DNA from: a virus | DNA: 29,554 nt | IMG/VR virus record: IMGVR_UViG_3300032334_002061 | Coordinates: 1-29,554 of that record | Reading direction: 5' to 3' (one strand) | Shown: one piece after another, positions 1-7,456 of the stretch | Position numbering within the stretch: the first letter of the stretch is position 1 | How the letters are laid out: each line of letters opens with the position of its first letter | Notes under the pieces: model-generated | What the model was told of the DNA's origin: nothing | What the model saw: only the letters and a program-made list of their open reading frames with translations | Database searches by the model: none | Position numbers and translations under genes: made by a program

Positions 1-726
1 ATTAAAGGGGAGGCGCTTAAAGGACTGCTAACAGGCCCTATGGCAGGTATTCCTATACGTTGGGGCCTAACAGGCACTATCCCTAAAGAGCATTTTGAAT
101 TTTTTGCATTAAAGATTTCTATTGGCGAAGTAGTAGGTAAATTAACAGCACACGAGTTGCAAGAGCAAGGAGTGTTAGCTAACTGTCACGTTCATGTTAA
201 GCAGTTACAAGACTACAGAGAGTTCAAAGATTATCAAAGTGAACTCAAGTACTTGGTCACAGACAGTGCTAGGTTAGAATTTTTGGCCGGTTTTATTGCT
301 TCTCTACGTGACTCTGGGAATACACTGGTACTGGTTGATCGTGTAGCATGTGGTGAAGAATTGGCTAGGTTAATTCCTGAGTCGGCTTTTATTAGCGGCA
401 TTACCAAAAGCAAAGATAGAAAATCTGAATACGACGAGATTCATGTAAGTGACGACAAGATACTTATCTCAACTTACGGGCTAACATCAACTGGTGTTAA
501 TATACCGCGGGTATTCAACTTGGTACTGCTAGAGTCTGGCAAAAGTTTTACTCGTGTTATACAAAGTATTGGGCGTGGTGTAAGAAAAGCACACGACAAA
601 GATATGGTTAATATATATGATATTACCAGCAGTTGTAAATTTTCAAAAAGACATTTGGCCAAAAGAAAAGCCTACTATACAGAATCAAAATATCCGTTTT
701 CCCAAGAAAAGGTAGAATGGAAATAA
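1..726 (+). CDS. uvsW: UvsW-like SF2 DNA/RNA helicase, 3' part of gene
   Basis: The reading frame is open from base 1, so the gene begins upstream; about 241 residues of the C-terminal half are present. The second RecA-like domain of a superfamily 2 helicase is recognisable. Motif V-like ISTYGLTSTGVNIP lies near residues 159-172 of the visible part. Motif VI, QSIGRGVRK, follows shortly after and supplies the arginine finger. In T4, UvsW unwinds branched DNA and R-loops and drives the switch from origin- to recombination-dependent replication. Its position just upstream of other replication genes fits. The Walker A and DEAD-type motifs lie outside the window. The assignment to UvsW rather than another phage SF2 helicase rests on motif style and context. 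Confidence 0.85.
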   Translation: MKGEALKGLLTGPMAGIPIRWGLTGTIPKEHFEFFALKISIGEVVGKLTAHELQEQGVLANCHVHVKQLQDYREFKDYQSELKYLVTDSARLEFLAGFIASLRDSGNTLVLVDRVACGEELARLIPESAFISGITKSKDRKSEYDEIHVSDDKILISTYGLTSTGVNIPRVFNLVLLESGKSFTRVIQSIGRGVRKAHDKDMVNIYDITSSCKFSKRHLAKRKAYYTESKYPFSQEKVEWK

Positions 727-745
727 TCATTTAAGGAGAACAATT

Positions 746-1246
746 CTGAAAATCTTAACTTTAGACAATTTGCCATTTTCAATGTCAAATATACCTGACG
801 AAATTGACGAATTACGATTTTGTGTGTTGGATAATAGTAATCCACGAGAGCCTGATCATTTTTTTATTCCATTAATTTTCATGGAAAGTTTTAACAGTCC
901 TGCATTGGTGTTAAAAATTTGGGGCAATGAAATTAGTGTTCCAGTAGATTGGCAAATACTAATTGGTGAAGCAGAATTTGGCGACCTAGAGGTTATTCCT
1001 GTAACATCACTAAACGATCGAGGATTCAGTGCCTTTGTGTTTAATGCGTTAACTAGTTTTCGTCCCGAGTTTAAGGTTATTGACGTAGTTGATATCTATC
1101 AAGATATCAAATGGTATGCGCCTAAACTCAAACCTGGACAGATGCTAAGTGTGCCATTAAACGACGAACCTAATCCGCCTTGCATCTACTTGGTCAAAGA
1201 GCTAAGTAGGCAAAGTGAAGTAGTTGACTTTGGAAAAATTTGGTAA
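746..1246 (+). CDS. Conserved-type phage protein of unknown function, probable CTG start
   Basis: Product of about 166 residues, not recognised. A strong Shine-Dalgarno AAGGAG at 733-738 lies 7 bases before an in-frame CTG at 746, giving an N-terminus that reads (M)KILTLDNLPFSMSNIPDE. The next in-frame candidates, TTG at 770 and ATG at 782, have no ribosome binding site, so CTG is chosen; ATT at 743 is a less likely alternative. The protein is acidic and beta-rich with many Pro and Trp residues and shows no membrane segment. The stop codon overlaps the ATG of the next gene (TAATG), indicating translational coupling to the gp62-like gene and perhaps a replication-related role. That role is inferred from position only. 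Confidence 0.7.
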   Translation: MKILTLDNLPFSMSNIPDEIDELRFCVLDNSNPREPDHFFIPLIFMESFNSPALVLKIWGNEISVPVDWQILIGEAEFGDLEVIPVTSLNDRGFSAFVFNALTSFRPEFKVIDVVDIYQDIKWYAPKLKPGQMLSVPLNDEPNPPCIYLVKELSRQSEVVDFGKIW

Positions 1247-1719
1247 TGTCAAAACCTAAAATAGAATTGCATCGTTTGTTATCTGCGTTAGACGCCAAAG
1301 ATAGAAACTTTTACGATAACCTATCCGAAGAAGAACAGCAGGCTTTTAGTCCATTCTTGGCATTAAGATATGCTAGTACTGTAGAAAATCCAGCAGTACC
1401 TGAACTAGCCAACTATGTACTAGAAGCAACTAATCGTAAAGCGAACCCACATTTTTTTGATTTGAAAAATCATCCAAAACTGCAATGGTTGTTGTTAACT
1501 ACTATCAGCCCTGGGTTCGGAGCAATGAAGCATAAATGGATGCCACCACTGGGTGCTAAAAAATCATACGGTAAAATTGGTAACTTTTTAAGAAAAGAAT
1601 TCCCTAATATTAATGACCAAGAACTAGAAATACTAGTCACCCTTAGCAGTGAAAAGGATATTAAAGACTACGCCGCTAGTCTTGGTTATCAAGATCGAGA
1701 AATTGACAAACTTGGTTAA
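1246..1719 (+). CDS. Probable DNA polymerase clamp-loader small subunit (gp62-like)
   Basis: Product of 157 residues. The ATG at 1246 overlaps the preceding stop (TAATG); an in-frame TTG at 1240 is less likely. The N-terminal pattern (LLSALDAKDRNFYDNLSEEE followed by FSPFLALRYAS) and the central HPKLQWLLLTTISPG segment resemble, by recall, the clamp-loader A subunit of marine T4-like phages. T4 gp62 is slightly longer, at about 187 residues. In T4, gp62 joins gp44 to load the gp45 sliding clamp. No gp44 gene is visible here, so the assignment rests on sequence style and location next to uvsW. A profile search with phage gp62 would settle it. Confidence 0.55.
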   Translation: MSKPKIELHRLLSALDAKDRNFYDNLSEEEQQAFSPFLALRYASTVENPAVPELANYVLEATNRKANPHFFDLKNHPKLQWLLLTTISPGFGAMKHKWMPPLGAKKSYGKIGNFLRKEFPNINDQELEILVTLSSEKDIKDYAASLGYQDREIDKLG

Positions 1720-2380
1720 ATGTAAATATTGTGATAAAGGATTTGTATCAGAACGAACATTGGCTGTTCATCTGTGCGAACCTGCACGACGAGACCGACA
1801 ACGCAATGAAACTGGTGTACAGTTTGGTTATAGAATCTGGGTGCGTTTTATTCAACGCAACACAAACAAAAAAACACTGACTTATGAAGAATTTGCTGCT
1901 AGCCCATTCTATTCGGCTTTTGTAAAATTTGGGCAATACCTAATACAAATACAATGTGTTAATGTAGAAGAATACAGTGAATACATCATTAACTCTAAAA
2001 TCAAGCTAGATCATTGGTGCAAAGATCAACACTATACAGCTTGGTTGGTGAACTATATCAAACACGAGTCAGCCACGAAGGCTCTAGAACGCAGCATAAA
2101 AAGCATGACGGCATGGGCAGAAGAACACAATACTGACTTTAATTGTTATTTTTTAAAAACTACCACTGCTTATGTAGTCAAAGACATTATCAATGGTCGC
2201 ATTAGCCCGTGGGTAATATATCAAAGCCATGGCGGTAAAGAGTTTTTAACTAAAATCAACGAAGAGCAGTTGGGATTAATTTTTAATTTTATCGATCCAA
2301 TTTGGTGGACCAGTAGGTTCAGTAACCTTAATGAAGATACTGAATTTGTAAAAGAAATTTGTGATAACGGAAAGGTATAA
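1703..2380 (+). CDS. Zinc-finger phage protein of unknown function
   Basis: Product of about 225 residues from a TTG start at 1703, which follows GAGA and gives MTNLVKCKYCDKGF; TTG 1712 is an alternative. An ATG at 1649 is also in frame but would overlap the preceding gene by 71 bases. The N-terminus has a CxxC...H...C arrangement (CKYCDKGFVSERTLAVHLC, about residues 7-25) typical of a single zinc finger, followed by a basic stretch PARRDRQR that could contact nucleic acid. The remainder is mostly helical and rich in Trp and Tyr. The gene overlaps the clamp-loader-like gene at its start and the DnaE-like gene at its end (TAATG), so the three are probably translated as a set. Function is unknown. 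Confidence 0.75.
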   Translation: MTNLVKCKYCDKGFVSERTLAVHLCEPARRDRQRNETGVQFGYRIWVRFIQRNTNKKTLTYEEFAASPFYSAFVKFGQYLIQIQCVNVEEYSEYIINSKIKLDHWCKDQHYTAWLVNYIKHESATKALERSIKSMTAWAEEHNTDFNCYFLKTTTAYVVKDIINGRISPWVIYQSHGGKEFLTKINEEQLGLIFNFIDPIWWTSRFSNLNEDTEFVKEICDNGKV

Positions 2381-2976
2381 TGGATATTGATTTAGATTTT
2401 GGAGACCGAGACCAAGTACTGTCAAAAATAAAATACATACCCGCAGCAATAATGCGAGAAGGTAAATTATCCAAGCACGTTAGTGGTGTATATGTCAATG
2501 ATATGCCTGTTAATTCACTAAGCAATACAGCAGCGATTGATTACATCACAGCAGAAAATTTAGGATACGTTAAAATTGATTTATTGAATGTGGGCTTATA
2601 CAAACAAATTACCAGCCCCGAACAGTTGGATCAACTAATGTCGCAAGAGCCAGATTGGAGTAGATTACAAGACCCTACATTCTTTGGTCAGTTAATACAC
2701 ATTGGTAAGCATTACAGCACTATGAAAAGAATGCCTGAGCCTATCGACAGCGTGGTTAAGTTGGCAATGTTTTTAGCAATTATTAGACCTGCTAAAAGAC
2801 ATTTAATAGGATTGCCTTGGAAACAAGTAGCTAAAACAGTGTGGGAAAAATCCAGCGATGGTACTTATGCGTTTAAGCAGGCTCACGGAATTTCTTACGC
2901 CCACCTAGTGCTGGTTAACATGAATTTATTAGATTTTTCGAACAAGGAAAACACTACGCCGTTTACTCTTTTGTAA
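2380..2976 (+). CDS. Miniature DnaE-like (family C DNA polymerase) protein
   Basis: Product of 198 residues, starting at ATG 2380 within TAATG. It begins with DIDLDFGDRDQVL, matching the palm motif of bacterial polymerase III alpha (PDxDxDF...R), so D4 and D6 align with E. coli D401 and D403. The segment KHVSGVYV (32-39) matches the DnaE KHAGGVVI region. NLGYVKIDLLNV (60-71) matches the third catalytic aspartate region (D67, E. coli D555). IIRPAKRHL resembles the fingers RPG segment, and FKQAHGISYAHL resembles the DnaE FNKSHAAAYA stretch. The PHP, tau-binding and clamp-binding regions are absent; the whole is about one sixth of DnaE. It could be a minimal catalytic core, a regulator or a scaffold. 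The motif matches are direct observations; activity is unknown. Confidence 0.7.
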   Translation: MDIDLDFGDRDQVLSKIKYIPAAIMREGKLSKHVSGVYVNDMPVNSLSNTAAIDYITAENLGYVKIDLLNVGLYKQITSPEQLDQLMSQEPDWSRLQDPTFFGQLIHIGKHYSTMKRMPEPIDSVVKLAMFLAIIRPAKRHLIGLPWKQVAKTVWEKSSDGTYAFKQAHGISYAHLVLVNMNLLDFSNKENTTPFTLL

Positions 2977-3300
2977 GCTAATTTCTTTGAGACTTACATA
3001 AGGTCCTTGTATTATTTCAACATTTTTACTGTTGAGATTTTTCAATGTAGGCTTAAATATATACCAATCGGATTTGAGAAACAAATTAATTGGTATTTGT
3101 CTGTTGCTGGTCCACCACCACATGTCCCCAAGCTCTAAAAACTTTAGCCTTTGATCGGCAGATACACTTTCAAAATCATAAAATGATGTTATTGACTCGT
3201 CTCGGTTTTGTATTATTCCTAAATATTCTCGATTAACATAAGACAGATAGGTTAAAAAAGGACATTGGTCTAAGAGATTTTTTCTTTCTTCTGGTGCCAT
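2929..3300 (-). CDS. Conserved-type phage protein, minus strand, unknown function
   Basis: Product of 123 residues on the strand opposite to its neighbours. I regard it as real. It fills an otherwise empty 350-base stretch, and its composition is protein-like: an aromatic cluster LGDMWWWTSNRQIPINLFL near residues 57-75, a YLGIIQN segment, and a basic end KSKRRSVFLVRKI. This WWW-SNR-IPIN pattern is familiar from small proteins of T4-like marine phages, none with a known role. The 3' ends of this gene and the DnaE-like gene overlap by 48 bases in antisense. No membrane segment is seen. Virion or regulatory roles are equally possible. Confidence 0.7.
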   Translation of the reverse strand: MAPEERKNLLDQCPFLTYLSYVNREYLGIIQNRDESITSFYDFESVSADQRLKFLELGDMWWWTSNRQIPINLFLKSDWYIFKPTLKNLNSKNVEIIQGPYVSLKEISLQKSKRRSVFLVRKI

Positions 3301-3306
3301 AAATAT
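3299..3306 (+). promoter_or_regulatory. Probable T4-type late promoter (CATAAATA)
   Basis: CATAAATA differs by one base from the T4 late consensus TATAAATA. It lies 17 bases before the ATG of the virion-type gene at 3324, with a GGAAA ribosome binding site in between. It overlaps the start codon of the divergent minus-strand gene. Confidence 0.55.
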
Positions 3307-3323
3307 GTAATAACGGAAATCCT

Positions 3324-4052
3324 ATGCAATCGCTTGCTTGCTATTTATATCCAATTTTACTTGAATGTCAAGTAATTACTGAAGAGTCAGTTACAACAAG
3401 GTACCCTATCGTGTATGCCAATAGAATAAAACTGTATAAGTTTGCAGACAATAAAGTTAAACTATTATTTAAGGACAACGATCAAAAAAGTGTAAATTTT
3501 TCTGGTTATACAGTAGAGTTTTCGATTTTTAAAAACCGTACTAGTCCAGCACAAACCACAGCAGTAACTATCCCTTCGGGCAACACCGCTGTAACCAGTG
3601 TAATATTAACTATTAATTCTATTTTAGATAGTTTCTCACCGGGTCTCTATAACTACGCTATCACTGCTACCAACAGCTCCGGCAACGACATTGTGGTCTA
3701 CAGCGATGATAATTACTCTATAGTAGGTGAGATTGAAGTAGCGTTACGCCAACAAATTGCTGTGCCCCCAGAAACACTGACCTTAACAGGTACTACCAGT
3801 AATTACGTGGCCAGCAACAGTACACTACACACATTTCAATTCAATTACAATAACTTCAATGGTACTGTAAGGTTACAAGCCAGTTTGGACCTACAACCTT
3901 CATCTATCAACAGTTGGTTTACTTTTGATACCTTAACAATAGTTGCTGTCACCAATAACGTACTTTACAACTATACAGCAGCATACAAATGGGTAAGGGT
4001 AATGGTTACCACTACCGGTGGATCGATTACCAAGATTCTTTATACTTCTTGA
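3324..4052 (+). CDS. Probable virion (baseplate/tail-fibre type) protein
   Basis: Product of 242 residues, with start ATG 3324 preceded by GGAAA. The protein is beta-strand rich with abundant Thr, Ser and Asn. Residues about 40-140 read like an immunoglobulin-like or BppU-type N-terminal domain (VKLLFKDNDQKSVNFSGYTV then FSIFKNRTS, ending SIVGEIEV), as found in phage baseplate or receptor-binding proteins. The C-terminal 90 residues are another Ser/Thr-rich beta domain. It has its own late-type promoter, consistent with a structural role, and is followed by a strong sigma70-type promoter for the primase. No close family is identified; assignment as structural is by composition and promoter type. 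Confidence 0.5.
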   Translation: MQSLACYLYPILLECQVITEESVTTRYPIVYANRIKLYKFADNKVKLLFKDNDQKSVNFSGYTVEFSIFKNRTSPAQTTAVTIPSGNTAVTSVILTINSILDSFSPGLYNYAITATNSSGNDIVVYSDDNYSIVGEIEVALRQQIAVPPETLTLTGTTSNYVASNSTLHTFQFNYNNFNGTVRLQASLDLQPSSINSWFTFDTLTIVAVTNNVLYNYTAAYKWVRVMVTTTGGSITKILYTS

Positions 4053-4077
4053 TTTTTCCAACAAAATAGTGTATAAT
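4049..4077 (+). promoter_or_regulatory. Sigma70-type promoter upstream of primase
   Basis: TTGATT (4049-4054), a 17-base spacer, then a perfect TATAAT (4072-4077). Only six bases separate the -10 from the primase ATG at 4084, and an in-frame TGA immediately precedes that ATG, so no upstream start is possible. Transcripts from here would be leaderless or nearly so. Confidence 0.75.
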
Positions 4078-4083
4078 TGTTGA

Positions 4084-5064
4084 ATGCAAAGCATTGAACA
4101 AGTTATTCGCATACACTTACCTCGAATCAAATCCTCAAGCGAATGGCTAAGTCATGACGCAGTATGCTGTTATCACCGTGGTGAATCTCGTGATCAACGT
4201 GGACGCGGCGGTGTAAAATTTAGTCTTGACGGAACCATTGGCGTTAATTGTTTTAATTGTGGTTTTAGCACAGCCTGGCGCCCAGGGCAATTACTAGGGT
4301 TTAAATTTAAAAAATGGTTATCCTGGCTAGGAGTTGAATCAAACATAATATCTGCTCTTACTTTATGGTGTTTAGATCAACGCAACGATGCTGTAATACA
4401 AGAAGAGTTAGCTAAACGAGTTGTTGATATTAAGCGGTATAAGCTACCGCAAACTGCTGTGCACATCAATGAGTGCAATGACACCGCTGTAAAAAATTAT
4501 TTAATTGATAGGGCAATAGACATTGATCGCTACGATTTTTATTGGAGCCCAGATCGTACATTTGATCTCGGCAACAGAGTGATTGTACCTTTTTACTATA
4601 GGCGAGAAGTAGTAGGATTTACTGCAAGAGCAATTAGGGCTAATAAACTCAAATACTACATGCAAGCTGATGCAGGAAACGTGGTATTTAATTTGGACAG
4701 ACAACACTATGATAGAAAGGTAGTAGTGGTTGCAGAAGGGCCGTTTGATGCAATGAGTATAGATTGTGTAGCGGTCATGCATAATGCCATAAGTAATACA
4801 CAGGCTCAGCTGATACACGACTTACATAAAAAAACTATTGTGGTGCCTGATGGTGATGCAGCAGGCAGTAAACTAATTAATTCAGCACTAGAGTATGAAT
4901 TTGCAGTTTCCTTTCCTAATTTCTTAGAAACTTGTAAGGACATCAATGAAGCTGTGATAAAATACGGGCGCGTTTATGTGCTAAAAGACATCTTAGAGCA
5001 CAGTGAATCAAACCCAACAAAAATTCGGTTATTGGCCAAAAAATTTCAACTAAGATTTAAATGA
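4084..5064 (+). CDS. DNA primase (T4 gp61-like)
   Basis: Product of 326 residues, close to the 342 of T4 gp61. The N-terminus carries a zinc-ribbon (CCYHRGES at about 23-30, then NCFNCGF near 53-59), as in DnaG-type primases. A TOPRIM domain follows: AEGPFDAMS near residue 218 contains the catalytic glutamate, and VVPDGDAAGS near 253-262 has the DxD-type metal site. It synthesises RNA primers on the lagging strand with the hexameric helicase encoded next, and the two genes overlap by 4 bases (ATGA). The start at 4084 is forced by an in-frame stop immediately upstream. Expression is probably early from the adjacent sigma70-type promoter. Confidence 0.9.
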   Translation: MQSIEQVIRIHLPRIKSSSEWLSHDAVCCYHRGESRDQRGRGGVKFSLDGTIGVNCFNCGFSTAWRPGQLLGFKFKKWLSWLGVESNIISALTLWCLDQRNDAVIQEELAKRVVDIKRYKLPQTAVHINECNDTAVKNYLIDRAIDIDRYDFYWSPDRTFDLGNRVIVPFYYRREVVGFTARAIRANKLKYYMQADAGNVVFNLDRQHYDRKVVVVAEGPFDAMSIDCVAVMHNAISNTQAQLIHDLHKKTIVVPDGDAAGSKLINSALEYEFAVSFPNFLETCKDINEAVIKYGRVYVLKDILEHSESNPTKIRLLAKKFQLRFK

Positions 5065-6476
5065 CAGATTATAATTCAGAAGTACAAAAATTGTTTTTAG
5101 AATTCATGCTCAGTAATGCAGAGAATTATGTGCGTGTTCAAAACATTTATAATTTTGAAAATTTTGACCGTAACCTACGTTCGGCAGCTAAGTTCATAAA
5201 AGATCACGCTGACCAATACAAAACATTACCAGACTTAAAACAAATACACGCAGTAACAGGTACTGCGTTAACATTAGTTGCTGACATTAAGTCGGAGCAT
5301 GATGATTGGTTTTTAGATGAGTTTGAAAAATTTACCAAACAAAAAGAACTTGAGCGAGCAATACTGTCGGCCGCTGATCTCATTGGCAAAGGAGATTTTG
5401 AACCTGTAGAAAAACTAATCAAAGACGCAGTACAAATTAGTTTAACCAAAGACATGGGTACAAATTACTTTGCTGATCCTAAGCAACGGTTACTGGCATT
5501 GAAACAAAACAATGGACAAATTAGCACTGGCTGGGCTAGCTTAGATCAAATTCTCTACGGTGGAATGAAAAAAGGCGAGCTGAATATTTTTAGTGGTGGA
5601 TCTGGCTCGGGTAAAAGTCTAATCATGATGAATTTAGCTATTAATTGGGTATTGGCTGGATTGTCGGGAGTTTATCTAACACTAGAGCTTAGTGAAAACT
5701 TGTGCTGCCAACGTGCTGACAGCATGATCACAGGCATTGCTAATAAAAATATTTTTCGTGAAATAGACGATGTTGAACTAAAAGTCAAATTAGCAGCTAG
5801 AAGAGCAGGCGAGTTTAGAGTTAAATATTTTCCTGCACAAAGCACAGTAAACGCATTTAAAAGTTATGTGCGCGAATTAAGTATTCAGCAAGGTTTTAAA
5901 CCTGATTTTATCATTATTGATTACTTGGACTTGATGATGCCAGCCAGTGTTAAAATTGACCCTACTAATACTTTTATCAAAGACAAGTATGTAAGCGAAG
6001 AATTGCGTAACTTAGCTGAAGAGACAAGAACTGTGGTAGTAACAGGTTCGCAACTTAATCGAGGCGCGACAGAAGAAATCGAATTTGATCACAGTCACAT
6101 TGCTGGTGGCATTAGTAAGATTTTTACAGCAGACAATGTGTTTGGCATCTTTACTAGTAGAGCCATGCGCGAACGTGGGCGATATCAGATACAAGCAATG
6201 AAAACTCGCAGCAGTAGCGGTGTTGGACAGAAGATTGATTTAGGTTATGATATTGATACGCTGAGAATTATTAATCTAAGCGAAAGCGAACTATCGCAAC
6301 TAAAAAATGAAAGTCCAGTAGATAGTGTTCTTAAAAATCTCAAACCAATAGTTAACATAAAACCGGGTGCAGTAACTAAACCTGCTGCAGCGGAACAACC
6401 AAAGATTACTGCTGAAGCACAGAGCGCTTCGTTAGCTAATATGTTGAATCAATTGAGAGCTGGTACGGATAAATAA
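5061..6476 (+). CDS. Replicative DNA helicase (DnaB/T4 gp41-like)
   Basis: Product of 471 residues, the expected length for gp41 (475 in T4). The N-terminal 150 residues are helical as in DnaB-family helicases. The RecA-type core has Walker A GGSGSGKS at about 179-186, Walker B FIIIDYLDLMMP, and later the SQLNR motif H3-type glutamine. It unwinds duplex DNA 5' to 3' as a hexamer on the lagging-strand template and binds the primase. Its start overlaps the primase stop by 4 bases, so the two subunits are co-translated. The C-terminal tail is Pro/Ala-rich and probably flexible. Unlike some phage gp41 genes, it carries no intein. Confidence 0.93.
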   Translation: MTDYNSEVQKLFLEFMLSNAENYVRVQNIYNFENFDRNLRSAAKFIKDHADQYKTLPDLKQIHAVTGTALTLVADIKSEHDDWFLDEFEKFTKQKELERAILSAADLIGKGDFEPVEKLIKDAVQISLTKDMGTNYFADPKQRLLALKQNNGQISTGWASLDQILYGGMKKGELNIFSGGSGSGKSLIMMNLAINWVLAGLSGVYLTLELSENLCCQRADSMITGIANKNIFREIDDVELKVKLAARRAGEFRVKYFPAQSTVNAFKSYVRELSIQQGFKPDFIIIDYLDLMMPASVKIDPTNTFIKDKYVSEELRNLAEETRTVVVTGSQLNRGATEEIEFDHSHIAGGISKIFTADNVFGIFTSRAMRERGRYQIQAMKTRSSSGVGQKIDLGYDIDTLRIINLSESELSQLKNESPVDSVLKNLKPIVNIKPGAVTKPAAAEQPKITAEAQSASLANMLNQLRAGTDK

Positions 6477-6501
6477 AATATAGTCCTTTGGGGTAAGTAA
6501 C

Positions 6502-6762
6502 TTGGTTTCCAGATCGATTTTAGACGAACTTGATGCGGTTTTAGCCGCTAGAAAAGCCTCTGACAGGGAAAGTATTCTTGAGTCAAGAGCCAATAATATT
6601 ATCACTAGTGCAATCAATTTACTGGACATGATTCATGAAAATTATGATCCTGAGGTAGCAGAAGATTTAGAAAAAAGATTCCTGAATAGTATTCGTGTAC
6701 GAAACCCTTCTAAAATATCTAATACCATCAGGAAAATACGGAGACAAAATGAAAGTAAATGA
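6502..6762 (+). CDS. Small helical protein of unknown function
   Basis: Product of 86 residues from a TTG start at 6502, with a GGGGTAA stretch 7-13 bases upstream as a weak ribosome binding site. The protein is almost entirely alpha-helical, charged, and rich in Arg/Glu (ILDELDAVLAARKASDRE, then a basic C-terminus IRKIRRQNESK). It overlaps the next gene by 14 bases. The position after the helicase might suggest a replication accessory role, but nothing in the sequence proves this. It is not recognised. Confidence 0.6.
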   Translation: MVSRSILDELDAVLAARKASDRESILESRANNIITSAINLLDMIHENYDPEVAEDLEKRFLNSIRVRNPSKISNTIRKIRRQNESK

Positions 6763-7456
6763 GGTCATTAATGAAGATGCGTGGGATGCTATAAAAGCAG
6801 CCGCACCCGGCGGTATGGGTCTTGGAAACTATCTGCAACGATCTGGAGGAATGCTTGACCCTGCTCAACCTCGAGGGGTAGTTAAAACTTTGGTTGGCCG
6901 TGCGTTAGGTGCTGGCCCTTCGCATGGTATTTCTTCAAATTTTCAAATATCTCGTTATCAAGCAGACTGGACAAAATTTGTAAACAGCTACGAACAAGGC
7001 GGAGAAAAATTACCAAACAACAACCCTGCAGAGTTTAAAAAAATACTTGACAAATGGATTAAGCAAAAATACGGCGAAGACTCTAATCCTAGTATTGCAT
7101 TAACAAAAACAGATACAAAATCTGTTGCTTCTTATATTAACTCTCAAATACTCAAAGGCCAGGCTACTCGTGCGACTAGCCAATCACAGTTGCAAACTGG
7201 GTATGCTTTCCCTCGACCCATCCGAGGAAGAACCAAGACGTCTATAACTGATACACAAGGCCACACGTATACCTATACATTCCCTGCAGCCGGGGTCGCA
7301 CAAGGACAATGGAGTTATAACGGTACTGCAATAACTCGCCCGGAAGATATACAAATATTAAATCGACTTCATATGTTAAACCCACCTGCTAAAAATCCAC
7401 GTGCGCCAAAAGCACCAGCAGCGGCACCAGCAACACCAGCTACCGGCACACCATGA
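6749..7456 (+). CDS. Phage protein of unknown function with Pro/Ala-rich tail
   Basis: Product of 235 residues. ATG 6749 is chosen because a GGAGA ribosome binding site lies just upstream; an in-frame GTG at 6695 would overlap the previous gene by 68 bases. The N-terminal 75 residues are Gly-rich. A helical central part follows (FKKILDKWIKQKYGED), then a small beta region (about 160-210) reading HTYTYTFPAAG. The tail has repeated Ala-Pro (PKAPAAAPATPATG), a likely flexible linker. It ends with ATGA overlap into the ligase-like gene, so the two products may act together. A virion or injected-protein role is possible but unproven. Confidence 0.6.
   Translation: MKVNEVINEDAWDAIKAAAPGGMGLGNYLQRSGGMLDPAQPRGVVKTLVGRALGAGPSHGISSNFQISRYQADWTKFVNSYEQGGEKLPNNNPAEFKKILDKWIKQKYGEDSNPSIALTKTDTKSVASYINSQILKGQATRATSQSQLQTGYAFPRPIRGRTKTSITDTQGHTYTYTFPAAGVAQGQWSYNGTAITRPEDIQILNRLHMLNPPAKNPRAPKAPAAAPATPATGTP

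Noticed and set aside
1649-1703. ATG at 1649 as start of the zinc-finger gene
   Set aside because: It would overlap the clamp-loader-like gene by 71 bases; TTG 1703 with GAGA upstream leads straight into the zinc finger.
6695-6749. GTG at 6695 as start of the Pro/Ala-tailed protein
   Set aside because: No ribosome binding site and long overlap; ATG 6749 has GGAGA at good spacing.
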